From Phaeobacter gallaeciensis (lineage in GTDB: Bacteria; Pseudomonadota; Alphaproteobacteria; Rhodobacterales; Rhodobacteraceae), in contig NZ_CP015124.1 in assembly GCF_001678945.1 (NCBI RefSeq), positions 2,828,001 to 2,892,000 of the forward strand: a DNA stretch of 64,000 nucleotides. The letters are read 5' to 3'. The notes beneath the pieces are model-generated. The model had not been told where the DNA came from. It was given only the letters and a program-made list of their open reading frames with translations, and ran no database searches. Shown piece after piece: positions 55,803 to 64,000 of this stretch; the stretch's first letter is position 1; every line of letters begins with the position of its first letter. The translations under genes and the position numbers were made by a program.

Positions 55803-56186
55803 ATGGCCGATGTAAATCGGGGCAATCGCCCGCTTTCGCCGCATCTGTCGATTTACCGCCCGCAGATCACCTCTGTCACCTCGATCCTCACGCGGATCAC
55901 AGGCAACGCCCTGATCGTGACCGCATTGCTGGTTGTCTGGTGGTTCCTCGCTGCGGCGACCTCTGCTGAATATTTCGCAATCGCCAACGGAGTGCTGACC
56001 AGCTGGTTCGGCGATCTGGTCCTCAGCCTGTCGGTCCTGGGCATGTGGTATCACCTGCTGGCCGGTGTGCGTCACCTGCTCTGGGACAACGGCAAGATGA
56101 TGGATCTGGAACCCGCGCAGAAACTGGGCTGGGTTGTCGTCATCGGGTCGGTCGTCCTGACCGCCATCACCCTGATCATCGTCTGA
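55803..56186 (+). CDS. sdhC: Succinate dehydrogenase cytochrome b556 subunit
   Basis: 127 aa, three membrane helices; 'NRPLSPHLSIYRPQITSVTSILTRITG' (quinone-site Ser/Arg) and 'LSVLGMWYHLLAGVRHLLWD' with the haem-ligand His. Anchors SdhAB to the inner membrane. First gene of sdhCD-A-x-x-B. Confidence 0.96.
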   Translation: MADVNRGNRPLSPHLSIYRPQITSVTSILTRITGNALIVTALLVVWWFLAAATSAEYFAIANGVLTSWFGDLVLSLSVLGMWYHLLAGVRHLLWDNGKMMDLEPAQKLGWVVVIGSVVLTAITLIIV

Positions 56187-56207
56187 CGCCAAGGGAGAGA
56201 GAAAGCT

Positions 56208-56579
56208 ATGCGATATCTTACAGACCGCAAGCGCGCCATTGGCATGGGCGCCGCGAAATCCGGAACCGAGCATCATTGGTCGATGCAGGTCAGCTCGGTC
56301 GCGCTGCTGATCCTGGTGCCGCTGTTCATCTTCACCTTCGGCTGCGCGCTGGGCGGATCCTATGAAGAGATCACCGCCTATTACGCGCGTCCCTTCCCGG
56401 CGATCATCGCCGCGCTGACCATCTGGGTCGGCATGATGCACTTTAAATCGGGTGCGCAGATCATGCTTGAGGATTACGTCCACGGCTTCAAGGGCCGCCT
56501 GGCGATCATCCTGATGACCTGCCTGTCCTACGCCGTCGCCGTGACTGGGGTTTACGCCCTCGTCCGTCTGGCCCTTTAA
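56208..56579 (+). CDS. sdhD: Succinate dehydrogenase membrane anchor subunit
   Basis: 123 aa, three membrane helices; 'GAAKSGTEHHWSMQVSSVALLILVPLFIF' and 'MMHFKSGAQIMLEDYVHG' are alphaproteobacterial SdhD patterns. 21 bp after sdhC, 15 bp before sdhA. Confidence 0.95.
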   Translation: MRYLTDRKRAIGMGAAKSGTEHHWSMQVSSVALLILVPLFIFTFGCALGGSYEEITAYYARPFPAIIAALTIWVGMMHFKSGAQIMLEDYVHGFKGRLAIILMTCLSYAVAVTGVYALVRLAL

Positions 56580-56594
56580 TCCCCGAGGTTCCCA

Positions 56595-58400
56595 ATGGCT
56601 GCTTACGAATACGAAACACATGACTATGACGTGGTCGTGGTGGGTGCCGGCGGCGCCGGTCTGCGCGCGACTCTCGGCATGGCCGAACAGGGGCTGCGCA
56701 CGGCCTGTGTAACCAAGGTTTTCCCGACCCGCTCCCACACGGTTGCGGCGCAGGGCGGTATCGCCGCCTCGCTGTCGAACATGGGCCCGGACCACTGGCA
56801 GTGGCACATGTATGACACCGTCAAAGGCTCGGACTGGCTGGGTGACACTGACGCGATGGAGTACCTCGCCCGCGAAGCGCCCAAGGCGGTTTACGAGCTG
56901 GAACACTATGGCGTGCCCTTCTCGCGTACCGAAGAGGGCAAGATCTACCAGCGTCCGTTTGGTGGTCACACCACCGAATTCGGTGAAGGCCCTGCCGTGC
57001 AGCGGACCTGTGCTGCGGCTGACCGGACCGGTCACGCCATCCTGCACACGCTTTATGGTCAGAGCCTCAAGAACAACGCCGAGTTCTACATCGAGTATTT
57101 CGCCATCGACCTGATCATGTCCGAAGACGGGCAGTGCCAGGGCGTTGTCTGCTGGAAGCTCGACGACGGCACCATGCATGTCTTCAACGCCAAGATGGTC
57201 GTGCTGGCCACCGGCGGCTATGGCCGTGCCTACTTCAGCGCCACCTCGGCCCACACCTGCACCGGCGACGGTGGCGGCATGGTGGCCCGTGCGGGTCTGC
57301 CGCTGCAGGACATGGAATTCGTGCAGTTCCACCCGACCGGCATCTATGGCTCCGGCTGCCTGATCACCGAAGGCGCGCGCGGCGAAGGTGGCTATCTCAC
57401 CAACTCCGAAGGCGAACGGTTCATGGAGCGTTACGCGCCCCAGTACAAGGACCTTGCCCCGCGCGACTATGTCTCCCGCTCCATGACCATGGAGATCCGC
57501 GAAGGCCGCGGTGTGGGCGAACATGGTGATCACATTCACCTGAACCTGTCGCATCTGCCGCCCGAGGCTCTGGCCGAACGTCTGCCGGGCATCTCGGAAA
57601 GCGCCAAGATCTTTGCCGGTGTCGATGTCACCAAGGAGCCGATCCCGGTTCTGCCGACGGTGCACTACAACATGGGCGGCATTCCGACCAACTACTGGGG
57701 CGAAGTGCTGAACCCCACCGCTGAAGATCCCACCGCCGTGGTGCCGGGCCTGATGGCCGTGGGCGAAGCGGGCTGTGCCTCGGTGCATGGTGCCAACCGT
57801 CTGGGATCGAACTCGCTGATCGACCTCGTCGTGTTCGGCCGCGCCGCTGCGATCCGCGCCGGTAAGGTGGTGGATGCAGATGCGCCGAACCCGGTGCTGA
57901 ACCAGTCCCAGATCGACAAGGCCTTTGACCGCTTTGACGGGCTGCGCAACGCGAGTGGCGGCATCCCGACCGCGGATCTGCGTCTGGAAATGCAGCGCAC
58001 CATGCAATCCGACGCAGCTGTGTTCCGTACCTCGGAAACCATGGCCGAAGGCGTTGAGAAGATGACTGCCATCGCTGCGAAACTGGGCGACCTCAAGGTT
58101 ACCGACCGCTCGCTGGTCTGGAACTCTGACCTGATGGAAACGCTGGAGCTGACCAACCTGATGCCGAACGCGCTGGCCACCATTGTTGGCGCAGAGGCCC
58201 GCAAGGAAAGCCGCGGCGCCCACGCGCATGAGGATTTCACCACCCGTGACGATGAAAACTGGCGCGTCCACTCGGTTGCCCGCGTCGAGGGCAACTCGGT
58301 TGACCTCAGCTATCGTCCGGTGGTCGTGGATCCGCTCAGCACCGAAGCCGAGGGCGGCATCAGCCTCAAGCGGATCGCGCCCAAAGCGCGGACCTTCTGA
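56595..58400 (+). CDS. sdhA: Succinate dehydrogenase flavoprotein subunit
   Basis: 601 aa. FAD-binding '[22 protein letters not shown]', covalent-FAD His in '[16 protein letters not shown]', substrate-site '[23 protein letters not shown]' and the active-site Arg region '[17 protein letters not shown]'. Ends '[10 protein letters not shown]'. Followed not by sdhB but by an unrelated gene. Confidence 0.97.
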   Translation: MAAYEYETHDYDVVVVGAGGAGLRATLGMAEQGLRTACVTKVFPTRSHTVAAQGGIAASLSNMGPDHWQWHMYDTVKGSDWLGDTDAMEYLAREAPKAVYELEHYGVPFSRTEEGKIYQRPFGGHTTEFGEGPAVQRTCAAADRTGHAILHTLYGQSLKNNAEFYIEYFAIDLIMSEDGQCQGVVCWKLDDGTMHVFNAKMVVLATGGYGRAYFSATSAHTCTGDGGGMVARAGLPLQDMEFVQFHPTGIYGSGCLITEGARGEGGYLTNSEGERFMERYAPQYKDLAPRDYVSRSMTMEIREGRGVGEHGDHIHLNLSHLPPEALAERLPGISESAKIFAGVDVTKEPIPVLPTVHYNMGGIPTNYWGEVLNPTAEDPTAVVPGLMAVGEAGCASVHGANRLGSNSLIDLVVFGRAAAIRAGKVVDADAPNPVLNQSQIDKAFDRFDGLRNASGGIPTADLRLEMQRTMQSDAAVFRTSETMAEGVEKMTAIAAKLGDLKVTDRSLVWNSDLMETLELTNLMPNALATIVGAEARKESRGAHAHEDFTTRDDENWRVHSVARVEGNSVDLSYRPVVVDPLSTEAEGGISLKRIAPKARTF

Positions 58401-58528
58401 GGCAGAGCACCCATGCCTCTGGTCGCATATCCCTTGCATCACGCAGCGCGTCCCCTTCCGGGGGGGCGCCTGCCTGCATGCGGGGCTATGCGGGCCTGTG
58501 ATATTGCCTGTGACGGGAGGGGCATCTG

Positions 58529-59410
58529 ATGGCCTCTGTCGCATCGCAACCGGTCTTTGCATGGCAGCAGTTGGGGATTATCCCCGGCGTTGCCCTGCGC
58601 CTGTTCGGCATGCGCCGCTCGGGCAACCACGCCATCGTGGGGTGGATGCAACGCAATGCGCCGGGCGGACGGTCGGTGTTCCTCAACAATTGCAAGCCGG
58701 GCAGCGATCCGTTCCGGTCCTTTCGAGGGATCGAAGTGGATGGGGCCCATGCACCTCAGCACAAGGCGCTGCGTGATATGGCTTCGGTTGCAGGTACTGC
58801 AGGCAATGGCGCGCTTCTGGTGATGTCCTACGAGGATACCTCTCCGGCGGAATTCACCGGCGAGCGGCAGGTCTCCGGTCCCTTTGACGAGGGGCTCTTG
58901 ACGCGCAACGTGGTGATCTATCGCAGTTTCCTCAACTGGTCTGCCTCGCTTCTGAAAAAGATGCAGGGCAATTCCGGTTACAGCCTGGTGCGGCGCAATG
59001 CGATCCTGCTGCGCGCGATGGACACCTATACCCGGCTGCTGGGACTTGTCGAACAGGCCCGCGATCTGGCGATCAGCTGCATCTCCTATGATCGTTGGTG
59101 CGGTGAGGACGCCTATCGCGCCGCGCTGCTGGCGGAGCTGGGTCTTGAGACCCGCGACAATACCCTTGGCTCCGTGCAGCGCTATGGCGGTGGCTCCTCT
59201 TTCCAGAAAGAGGCGCAGAGCGCCGAAGACCTGCAAACCGATCAACGCTGGCGCCAGATGGCCGGGGATGCGGAATATCAGGCGGTGCTGCACCTTGCGG
59301 CGCGCGATACTGCGCTGACTGACCGGCTGTCGCGCCTGTTCCCCGCAGATGCTGCCGTGCTGTCCGGCATCGCGGCCAAGGCACCGATGGCAAACGGAGG
59401 GCTGGCATGA
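58529..59410 (+). CDS. P-loop (sulfotransferase-like) protein inside the sdh operon
   Basis: 293 aa. After 24 residues comes 'LRLFGMRRSGNHAIVGWMQRNAPGG' (22-46), a P-loop-like 'RSGNHAI' resembling the phosphosulfate-binding loop of sulfotransferase-fold proteins; 'LTRNVVIYRSFLNWSASLLKK' and 'CISYDRWCGEDAYRAALLAELGL' fit the middle and end of that fold. No membrane segment. Placed between sdhA and sdhB with 128 and about 150 bp on either side. Function unknown; codon use looks like that of its neighbours. Confidence 0.82.
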   Translation: MASVASQPVFAWQQLGIIPGVALRLFGMRRSGNHAIVGWMQRNAPGGRSVFLNNCKPGSDPFRSFRGIEVDGAHAPQHKALRDMASVAGTAGNGALLVMSYEDTSPAEFTGERQVSGPFDEGLLTRNVVIYRSFLNWSASLLKKMQGNSGYSLVRRNAILLRAMDTYTRLLGLVEQARDLAISCISYDRWCGEDAYRAALLAELGLETRDNTLGSVQRYGGGSSFQKEAQSAEDLQTDQRWRQMAGDAEYQAVLHLAARDTALTDRLSRLFPADAAVLSGIAAKAPMANGGLA

Positions 59411-59541
59411 TGGCCCCCGCAGAGAACAACGCTGACGCCCTTTTGGGCGCAACACTCGTTTTCCGGCAGGGTCGCCCCGCGCCGGTTCATCCGATCTCCT
59501 GTCTGCAGGCACCGCTTTGGTCCCTGACGATGGGCGGCTAA
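59407..59541 (+). CDS. Possible 44-aa protein before sdhB
   Basis: ATG overlaps the P-loop gene stop (ATGA; a second in-frame ATG follows at once). '[20 protein letters not shown]' ... 'LTMGG', no recognised motif. The stop lies 16 bp before sdhB, whose AAGGAG ribosome-binding site follows it. The frame may mainly keep ribosomes moving toward sdhB; it could be chance. Confidence 0.38.
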   Translation: MMAPAENNADALLGATLVFRQGRPAPVHPISCLQAPLWSLTMGG

Positions 59542-59557
59542 GCAAGGAGACAGATCT

Positions 59558-60337
59558 ATGGTCGAATTCGCACTTCCGAAAAACTCCAAGATCACCACGG
59601 GTAAGACGTGGCCCAAGCCTGAAGGCGCAACCAACGTTCGCAAGTTCCAGATCTATCGCTGGAACCCGGATGACGGCAAGAACCCGCAGGTCGACACCTA
59701 TTTCCTGGACATGGACAAATGCGGTCCCATGGTTCTGGACGCGCTGATCAAGATCAAGAACGAGATCGATCCGACGCTGACCTTCCGCCGCTCCTGCCGC
59801 GAAGGCATCTGTGGCTCCTGCGCGATGAACATCGACGGGATCAACACCCTGGCCTGTATCTATGGCCTGGATGAGGTGAAGGGCGACGTGAAGATCTACC
59901 CGCTGCCGCATATGCCGGTGGTGAAAGACCTTATTCCCGATCTGACGCACTTCTACGCCCAGCATGCCTCGATCATGCCGTGGCTGGAAACCAAGACCAA
60001 CCGCCCGGCAAAAGAATGGAAACAGTCCATCGAGGACCGCAAGAAGCTCGACGGTCTGTATGAATGCGTGATGTGCGCCTCCTGCTCGACCTCCTGCCCG
60101 AGCTACTGGTGGAACGGCGATCGCTACCTCGGCCCGGCCGCGCTGCTGCACGCCTACCGCTGGATCATCGATAGCCGCGATGAAGCCACTGGCGAGCGGC
60201 TGGATCAGCTGGAAGACCCCTTCAAGCTTTACCGCTGCCACAGCATCATGAACTGCGCCAAGACCTGCCCGAAGGGCCTGAACCCGGCCAAGGCGATTGC
60301 TCATATCAAGCAGATGATGGTCGAACGCGCCGTCTGA
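59558..60337 (+). CDS. sdhB: Succinate dehydrogenase iron-sulfur subunit
   Basis: 259 aa. [2Fe-2S] ligands Cys80, 85, 88 and 100 ('[16 protein letters not shown]'), [4Fe-4S] '[16 protein letters not shown]' and [3Fe-4S] '[17 protein letters not shown]'. Last gene of the sdh operon, followed by a strong terminator. Confidence 0.97.
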   Translation: MVEFALPKNSKITTGKTWPKPEGATNVRKFQIYRWNPDDGKNPQVDTYFLDMDKCGPMVLDALIKIKNEIDPTLTFRRSCREGICGSCAMNIDGINTLACIYGLDEVKGDVKIYPLPHMPVVKDLIPDLTHFYAQHASIMPWLETKTNRPAKEWKQSIEDRKKLDGLYECVMCASCSTSCPSYWWNGDRYLGPAALLHAYRWIIDSRDEATGERLDQLEDPFKLYRCHSIMNCAKTCPKGLNPAKAIAHIKQMMVERAV

Positions 60338-60363
60338 TCCCAATAACGGTTTTGAAATCTGAT

Positions 60364-60400
60364 CCGCCGCGACGAGTCCCTCGTCGCGGCGGTTTCTTTT
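60364..60400 (+). terminator. Rho-independent terminator of the sdh operon
   Basis: Perfect 12-bp stem CCGCCGCGACGA / TCGTCGCGGCGG with a 5-nt loop, then TTTCTTTT, 27 bp after the sdhB stop. Confidence 0.93.
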
Positions 60401-60458
60401 GGGCTGGGGGCGCCGCGCCTCCTTGCCGCGCTTTGCCAAACCTGTCTAAGTCACCGGC

Positions 60459-61169
60459 ATGGATCCTTTCATCTCTGCCCTTGTTCTGGCTGGTTTTGCC
60501 GGCTTGGCGCTGCCGATTGGTGGTGTGCTGGCGTGGATCGAGAACATCCGCGATGCAGAGCTTCACAAAGCGGTGCTGTCCTGGGTTACCTCCTTTGGCG
60601 GTGGCGCCCTGCTGAGCGCGGTAGCGCTGGTGCTTATCCCCGAGGGAACAAGAATGCTGACGCCGATGGAAGCCCTGTTCTGGCTGGGGGCAGGCGGGCT
60701 CGCGTTCTACTGGATCGACAAGGGCATGTCCCGGGGGCAGGGCAGCCTTGCGCTGCTGTTTGCCATGCTGCTGGATTTCCTGCCTGAGGCGCTGGCCCTT
60801 GGCGCCATGCTGAGTGCGGAGGATGGCACCGCGCTGTTGCTGGCGCTGATGATCTTTTTGCAGAACGTGCCCGAAGGCTTTGCCGCATTCCGCGATATCT
60901 GGCGTTGCGACAGTCCTGCCTGGCACGTGCTGCTGCTGTTTGTCGGCCTGGCAGCCCTTGGCCCGCTTTGTGCCGCAGTGGGGCTGATCTGGCTGGAACA
61001 GCAGTCGCATATCCTGGACGTGATCATGGTCTTTGCCTCGGGCGGGATCCTGTATCTGCTGTTTCAGGACATTGCTCCGAAAGTGCATGAGGCGGGCAGT
61101 TCGGCGCCGTCTCTGGGGGCCGTGGCAGGCTTTGCGCTTGGGCTGGCCGGGCATCTGCTGATCGGATGA
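60459..61169 (+). CDS. ZIP-family-like metal transporter with altered ligands
   Basis: 236 aa, about eight membrane helices. The ZIP-type helix motifs are recognisable as 'DFLPEALALGAML' and 'FLQNVPEGFAAFRD', but the metal-ligand His residues of HNxPEG are replaced by Asp-Phe and Gln-Asn, and a further His is in 'IAPKVHEAG'. Related bacterial proteins are called divalent heavy-metal transporters; specificity and even transport are uncertain. Monocistronic after the sdh terminator. Confidence 0.78.
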   Translation: MDPFISALVLAGFAGLALPIGGVLAWIENIRDAELHKAVLSWVTSFGGGALLSAVALVLIPEGTRMLTPMEALFWLGAGGLAFYWIDKGMSRGQGSLALLFAMLLDFLPEALALGAMLSAEDGTALLLALMIFLQNVPEGFAAFRDIWRCDSPAWHVLLLFVGLAALGPLCAAVGLIWLEQQSHILDVIMVFASGGILYLLFQDIAPKVHEAGSSAPSLGAVAGFALGLAGHLLIG

Positions 61170-61356
61170 TGTGCGGGCTGTGCAGCGATGGCCCGTTTGT
61201 GGGGCGGCAGAGCTGCCGCTGCGCCAGGTCTTCTTGGGTCAAAGGTTTGTCATTTCTGCATGGCGACTTTGCTCAAAAGCGGCCTGCTCACGCCTGCGTT
61301 CCTTGCATATGTTCTGGCCAAGGGAGGAAGCAGCCTGAACACAAGGACATGTTTCC

Positions 61357-61521
61357 ATGGAAAATACCGTCGCACAGACCGCCAAACTCATCGAAGACAA
61401 AGCCGCCGCAGCGCTCAAGGATCTGGAGCAGGCATGGGCCTATTTCACCCCCGCTGCCCTGCCGCAGCCGCGTGAAGAGCAGCCGGTTGCCGCCTACGCG
61501 CCTTACTACGAGGCAGCCTGA
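61357..61521 (+). CDS. Small Ala-rich protein, 54 aa
   Basis: 'MENTVAQTAKLIEDKAAAAL' amphipathic helix, 'DLEQAWAYFTP', then a Pro/Tyr-rich tail ending 'YAPYYEAA'. AAGGA lies 9 nt before the ATG. No family recognised. The region 61170-61356 holds no other gene I can support. Confidence 0.55.
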   Translation: MENTVAQTAKLIEDKAAAALKDLEQAWAYFTPAALPQPREEQPVAAYAPYYEAA

Positions 61522-61581
61522 CCCGGGCACCTTGGCTGAGGCCGGATTGATAGGCTTGCAGGAGGGCGCTAGACAGCGCGT

Positions 61582-61791
61582 ATGCCCATTCTTCTGCTGA
61601 TCCTTCTCGCCGGTGTCTTTGCCTATTTCATTTGGCGCCATAACACGTCTTCGCTGACCCGCAACTGCCGCTGGCGCGCAGAGCGCAGCAAGGGCCAGTG
61701 GCGCTGCACCTTCTGCGGTGCGGTGCAGCCGGGTGATGCGGCGCCGCGCCAATGCCTGAACCCCGCAAGACAGGGCAGGGGAGGGCGCTGA
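61582..61791 (+). CDS. Membrane-anchored small zinc-ribbon-like protein, 69 aa
   Basis: One N-terminal membrane helix 'MPILLLILLAGVFAYFIW', then a basic region with a Cys set 'RNCRW...WRCTFCGAVQ...RQCLNP'; the C-x2-C plus flanking Cys could bind zinc. I recall similar short proteins in Rhodobacteraceae. Function unknown. A GC hairpin (61797-61817) follows the stop. Confidence 0.65.
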   Translation: MPILLLILLAGVFAYFIWRHNTSSLTRNCRWRAERSKGQWRCTFCGAVQPGDAAPRQCLNPARQGRGGR

Positions 61792-61899
61792 TCGGGGCGC
61801 CGGGGGACCTCCCGCGCACGACACAGCAGCCGAGGCTGCCTTTCGCCCTTGGGCGTAGCGCCACGCGATACGCGGCGCGGGACACGCGGCAGATGGCGT

Positions 61900-62157
61900 G
61901 TTTCTGACGCGAGGGTTGCACCCCTAGGGTAGGGCCGGGCGTTGCCGATTCAGTGCAGCTTTCGGGGCGCTGAAAAAATCCGCAGCCTCGTGCAGAAAAC
62001 CACTTGAACGACTCAAAGGTTTGCCCGATATGCGCGCTTAAGACGCCAACGCACGCGCCTCTGTCGAAAGGGCTCAAAGCCCTAGGGTTACGTAGCGACG
62101 GTAACGTCTCTGATTGAAGTGAGCGGTCATAGATGGCCGGGTCTTTTGGAGATGACC
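61900..62157 (+). ncRNA. Structured leader of the decarboxylase gene (speF-leader candidate)
   Basis: 366 bp upstream of the decarboxylase (61792-62157) hold no gene but several hairpins: AGGGCT-CAA-AGCCCT (62069-62083) and GTTAC...GTAAC (62087-62105) just before the ribosome-binding site. Rfam describes the 'speF leader' upstream of alphaproteobacterial ornithine decarboxylase genes; position and length agree, but I could not check the consensus. The 5' boundary is approximate. Confidence 0.5.
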
Positions 62158-63333
62158 ATGAACGCAAACGTCACCGGGCAAATCGCCCGCGAATGTGAAG
62201 TCGTACCTACAGCACGCCACATCGAGCATATCGCGAACACCGCTTTCGCACGTCCGACCCTTGTGATCGACGGCGCCGCAGTGTCGCGCCAGTATCAGGC
62301 GCTGGCAAATGGTCTGGGCCGCGCCCGCATCCACTATGCGGTCAAGGCCAACCCCGAAGCTGCCCTGCTGCGCCGCCTCGTGCGCTCGGGTTCCAACTTC
62401 GATGCGGCCAGCCGCGCCGAGATCGAGATGTGCCTGGCCGCCGGTGCCGCGCCGCATCAGATCACCTTTGGCAACACCATCAAACGCCCGGCTGACATCG
62501 CCTTTGCCCATGGCATTGGCATCCGTCATTTCGCTGTCGATGCGGTGGAGGAGCTGGAGAAACTGGCCGAACACGCCCCCGGCGCCCATGTCTGTGTGCG
62601 TCTTCTGGTGGATGCGACCGGCGCGGACTGGCCGCTCAGCCGCAAGTTCGGCTGCACCCCGGATATGGCGTTGGCGCTGATGGATCGTGCGCGCACGCTG
62701 GGCCTCGTGGCCGATGGTCTGTCCTTCCATGTCGGATCGCAGACACGTGACCCGATGATGTGGGGTGCAACTCTCGATCAGGTCCACGTTGTCTGGCAGG
62801 CCGCAAAAGATGCAGGCCATTCCATGCGCCTTCTGAACATCGGTGGCGGTTTTCCGGCGTCTTACGTCAATACCGTGATGGGGCCGAGTGACTATGCCCG
62901 CGCGGTGATGGCGCAGGTTGATGCACGTTTCCCCGATGCGTCCGAGGTGATGGCCGAGCCGGGCCGCGGTCTGGTGGCCGAGGCAGGCGCCATTGTGGCC
63001 GAGGTGCTGCTGGTGTCGAAAAAACACGACGAAGATCTGCACCGCTGGGTTTATCTGGATATCGGAAAGTTCTCGGGGCTGGCGGAAACCATGGATGAGG
63101 CGATCCGCTATCGCATCACCTCTGACCGCGATCATGAGAGCACTGGGCCTTGCGTTCTGGCGGGGCCCTCCTGCGACAGCGCGGATGTGCTTTATGAAAA
63201 GCAGCCCTACCAGCTGCCGCTTGGCCTCAAGGCAGGGGATCGCGTGGTGATCCATGCTTGTGGCGCCTATACCTCGACCTATGCCTCGGTCGGGTTCAAT
63301 GGCTTCCCGCCGCTGGATGTGGTGGTGATCTGA
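62158..63333 (+). CDS. Ornithine/lysine-type decarboxylase, PLP fold type III
   Basis: 391 aa from ATG 62158, which has GGAG 7 nt upstream (ATG 62152 is too close to it). PLP-binding Lys63 in 'IHYAVKANPEAALL', 'FHVGSQTRDPMMW', 'LNIGGGFPASY', 'EPGRGLVAEAGA' and the active-site Cys339 in 'AGPSCDSADVLYE'. This is the eukaryotic-like ODC type, giving putrescine from ornithine; some members also use lysine. The structured leader suggests post-transcriptional control by polyamines or growth conditions. Confidence 0.92.
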   Translation: MNANVTGQIARECEVVPTARHIEHIANTAFARPTLVIDGAAVSRQYQALANGLGRARIHYAVKANPEAALLRRLVRSGSNFDAASRAEIEMCLAAGAAPHQITFGNTIKRPADIAFAHGIGIRHFAVDAVEELEKLAEHAPGAHVCVRLLVDATGADWPLSRKFGCTPDMALALMDRARTLGLVADGLSFHVGSQTRDPMMWGATLDQVHVVWQAAKDAGHSMRLLNIGGGFPASYVNTVMGPSDYARAVMAQVDARFPDASEVMAEPGRGLVAEAGAIVAEVLLVSKKHDEDLHRWVYLDIGKFSGLAETMDEAIRYRITSDRDHESTGPCVLAGPSCDSADVLYEKQPYQLPLGLKAGDRVVIHACGAYTSTYASVGFNGFPPLDVVVI

Positions 63334-63372
63334 CCCCGGCGCGGGCCATGATCAGGGAAATTTGAAGGTCGC

Positions 63373-63413
63373 AAGGGCGTTCGGGGCTTGTACCCGGACG
63401 CCTTTGGTTTTTT
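63373..63413 (+). terminator. Terminator of the decarboxylase gene
   Basis: 13-bp stem AAGGGCGTTCGGG / CCCGGACGCCTTT including two G-T pairs, 7-nt loop, then GGTTTTTT; 40 bp after the stop. Confidence 0.85.
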
Positions 63414-63467
63414 GAATGCAGAGAACGACAACCGGACACCGCGCCCATCGTCGCAGATCGACCGCTT

Positions 63468-63543
63468 GTTCGGCCTTAGGCCGGACAGCCCCCGCCCGCC
63501 CCCAAGGCGGGGGCTTTGCCCCCACCACGGGCGAGGCCTGTCC
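63468..63543. repeat. Multi-hairpin intergenic repeat, divergent copy D
   Basis: Same architecture as copies A-C with different bases: hairpin GTTCGGCC-TTA-GGCCGGAC (63468-63486), arms GGACAGCCCCCGCCCG (63483-63498) and CGGGCGAGGCCTGTCC (63528-63543) pairing at 14 of 16 positions, and an inner CCCCC-AAGG-C-GGGGG hairpin followed by CTTTGCCCCC. Confidence 0.7.
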
Positions 63544-63597
63544 TGCGCGCAATGGAAGAGGAGACACGGTACCCAGACACGAGGAGCCCTTGCGACC

Positions 63598-64000
63598 ATG
63601 ACCCATACCCATCATCCCGCCCCGGCAGACGCCGAGGCCCGCAAGGCCGTCAAACCGGTCATCTGCTATCCCAATGAAACACTGCCGGTGCCGGATCTAC
63701 CGCTCTACCGGGCGGCGCGCGAGGGCGCGGAGAAGACCGGCGAGGTGCTGGTTCCGGCCCGCGATGCCGCTTGTTTCGAAGTGCCCGCCGGGCATTTCTT
63801 CCGCATCTCCTCGGTCGAGGGGCCGCAGGTGGGGGATCTCAACCTGTGGAACCGCAATGACCTGTCCGAGCGTTTCTATTCCGGCAAGAGCCGCGCCCTG
63901 CATGGCACCCACCTGACCAGCGGGGAGCGCATGTGGACCAGTTTCCCGTATCTGCGCCCAATGGCCACCATCACCGAGGATACGCTGGAGTGGTACGGCA
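63598..64000 (+). CDS. Urea carboxylase-associated (DUF1989) protein, 3' end outside window
   Basis: 134 codons of an open frame running off the right edge: 'MTHTHHPAPADAEARKAV' then 'EVLVPARDAACFEVPAGHFFRISSVEGPQVGDLNLWNRND' and 'HLTSGERMWTSFPYLRPMATI', which is the DUF1989 domain found beside urea carboxylase and in aminomethyltransferase-related operons. Usually about 280 aa, so roughly half is missing. Ribosome-binding site GAGGAG precedes the ATG. Confidence 0.85.
   Translation, partial: MTHTHHPAPADAEARKAVKPVICYPNETLPVPDLPLYRAAREGAEKTGEVLVPARDAACFEVPAGHFFRISSVEGPQVGDLNLWNRNDLSERFYSGKSRALHGTHLTSGERMWTSFPYLRPMATITEDTLEWYG

Noticed and set aside
55506-58562. Minus-strand open frame of 1018 codons opposite sdhC, sdhD and sdhA
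   Set aside because: It mirrors strongly supported sdh genes; its translation is His/Gly/Arg-rich with no domain, the usual shadow of high-GC third positions.
61349-61600. Alternative frame starting ATG 61349 ('MFPWKIPSHRPP...')
   Set aside because: Its composition (Arg/Pro/Ser-rich) is that of an off-frame reading; the ATG at 61357 gives a plausible helical protein with better ribosome-binding-site spacing.

Overview
The window is high-GC alphaproteobacterial chromosome, most likely a marine Rhodobacteraceae member of the Roseobacter group (Phaeobacter/Ruegeria/Leisingera type). This is inferred from the gene families: aa3-type cytochrome oxidase subunit IV, ETF-QO, phaAB, the ethylmalonyl-CoA pathway genes mcl2 and mch, TIGR02302, and mdh, sucCDAB-lpd and sdhCDAB lying close together. 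No rRNA, tRNA, IS element, prophage or CRISPR array was seen. The DNA is dense core genome and both ends cut a gene (an acyl-CoA dehydrogenase on the left, a DUF1989 protein on the right).

Layout. 1-5.2 kb: acyl-CoA dehydrogenase + MBL hydrolase, small conserved genes including a 44-aa CoxIV, a lipoprotein and azlCD. 5.3-9.5 kb: a molybdenum-cofactor operon (fdhD, mobA, mobB, a predicted RNase H-fold protein, moeA) joined by 4-bp stop/start overlaps. 9.7-12.5 kb: a membrane protein, greA, and a VOC protein divergent from soxR. 12.7-19.4 kb: ETF-QO, a secreted TPR protein, ispE, a polyprenyl diphosphate synthase, DUF2007 and a TrmN6-like methyltransferase. 19.7-24.5 kb: DUF465, a GcvA-like LysR with a 48-aa divergent neighbour, phaB, phaA and an EAL protein. 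24.7-38.4 kb: sterol desaturase, TlpA-like thioredoxin, argH, two tiny lipoproteins, an SDR/TetR pair, lysA, TIGR02302, a zinc-ribbon protein, ftsEX, plsC and a PPOX flavoprotein.

38.4-60.4 kb is a central-carbon supercluster. On the minus strand are mdh and sucC-sucD-(96-aa protein)-sucA-sucB-MAPEG-lpd. On the plus strand are mcl2-NnrU-DUF1737-mch (ethylmalonyl-CoA pathway) and sdhC-sdhD-sdhA-(P-loop protein)-(44-aa frame)-sdhB. Together they encode 2-oxoglutarate to oxaloacetate plus the last steps of acetyl-CoA assimilation; phaAB supplies and drains the same acetoacetyl-CoA node. 60.5-64 kb: ZIP-like transporter, two small proteins, a structured leader and an ornithine/diaminopimelate-type decarboxylase.

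The most interesting signals are: (i) a two-palindrome operator (TGTGATCACA-like, 21-bp period) at nearly the same distance upstream of both sucC and sdhC, suggesting one undescribed TCA regulator; (ii) a 96-aa gene beside sucA whose first 45 bases look like a copy of the 5' end of sucA; (iii) a four-copy family of about 80-bp multi-hairpin intergenic repeats; (iv) a P-loop/sulfotransferase-like gene inside the sdh operon; (v) shared TTGCGCAA sites before phaB and mcl2; (vi) 18-bp iterons around the start codon of a TetR gene. Starts are chosen from ribosome-binding sites and family lengths and were not tested by alignment.
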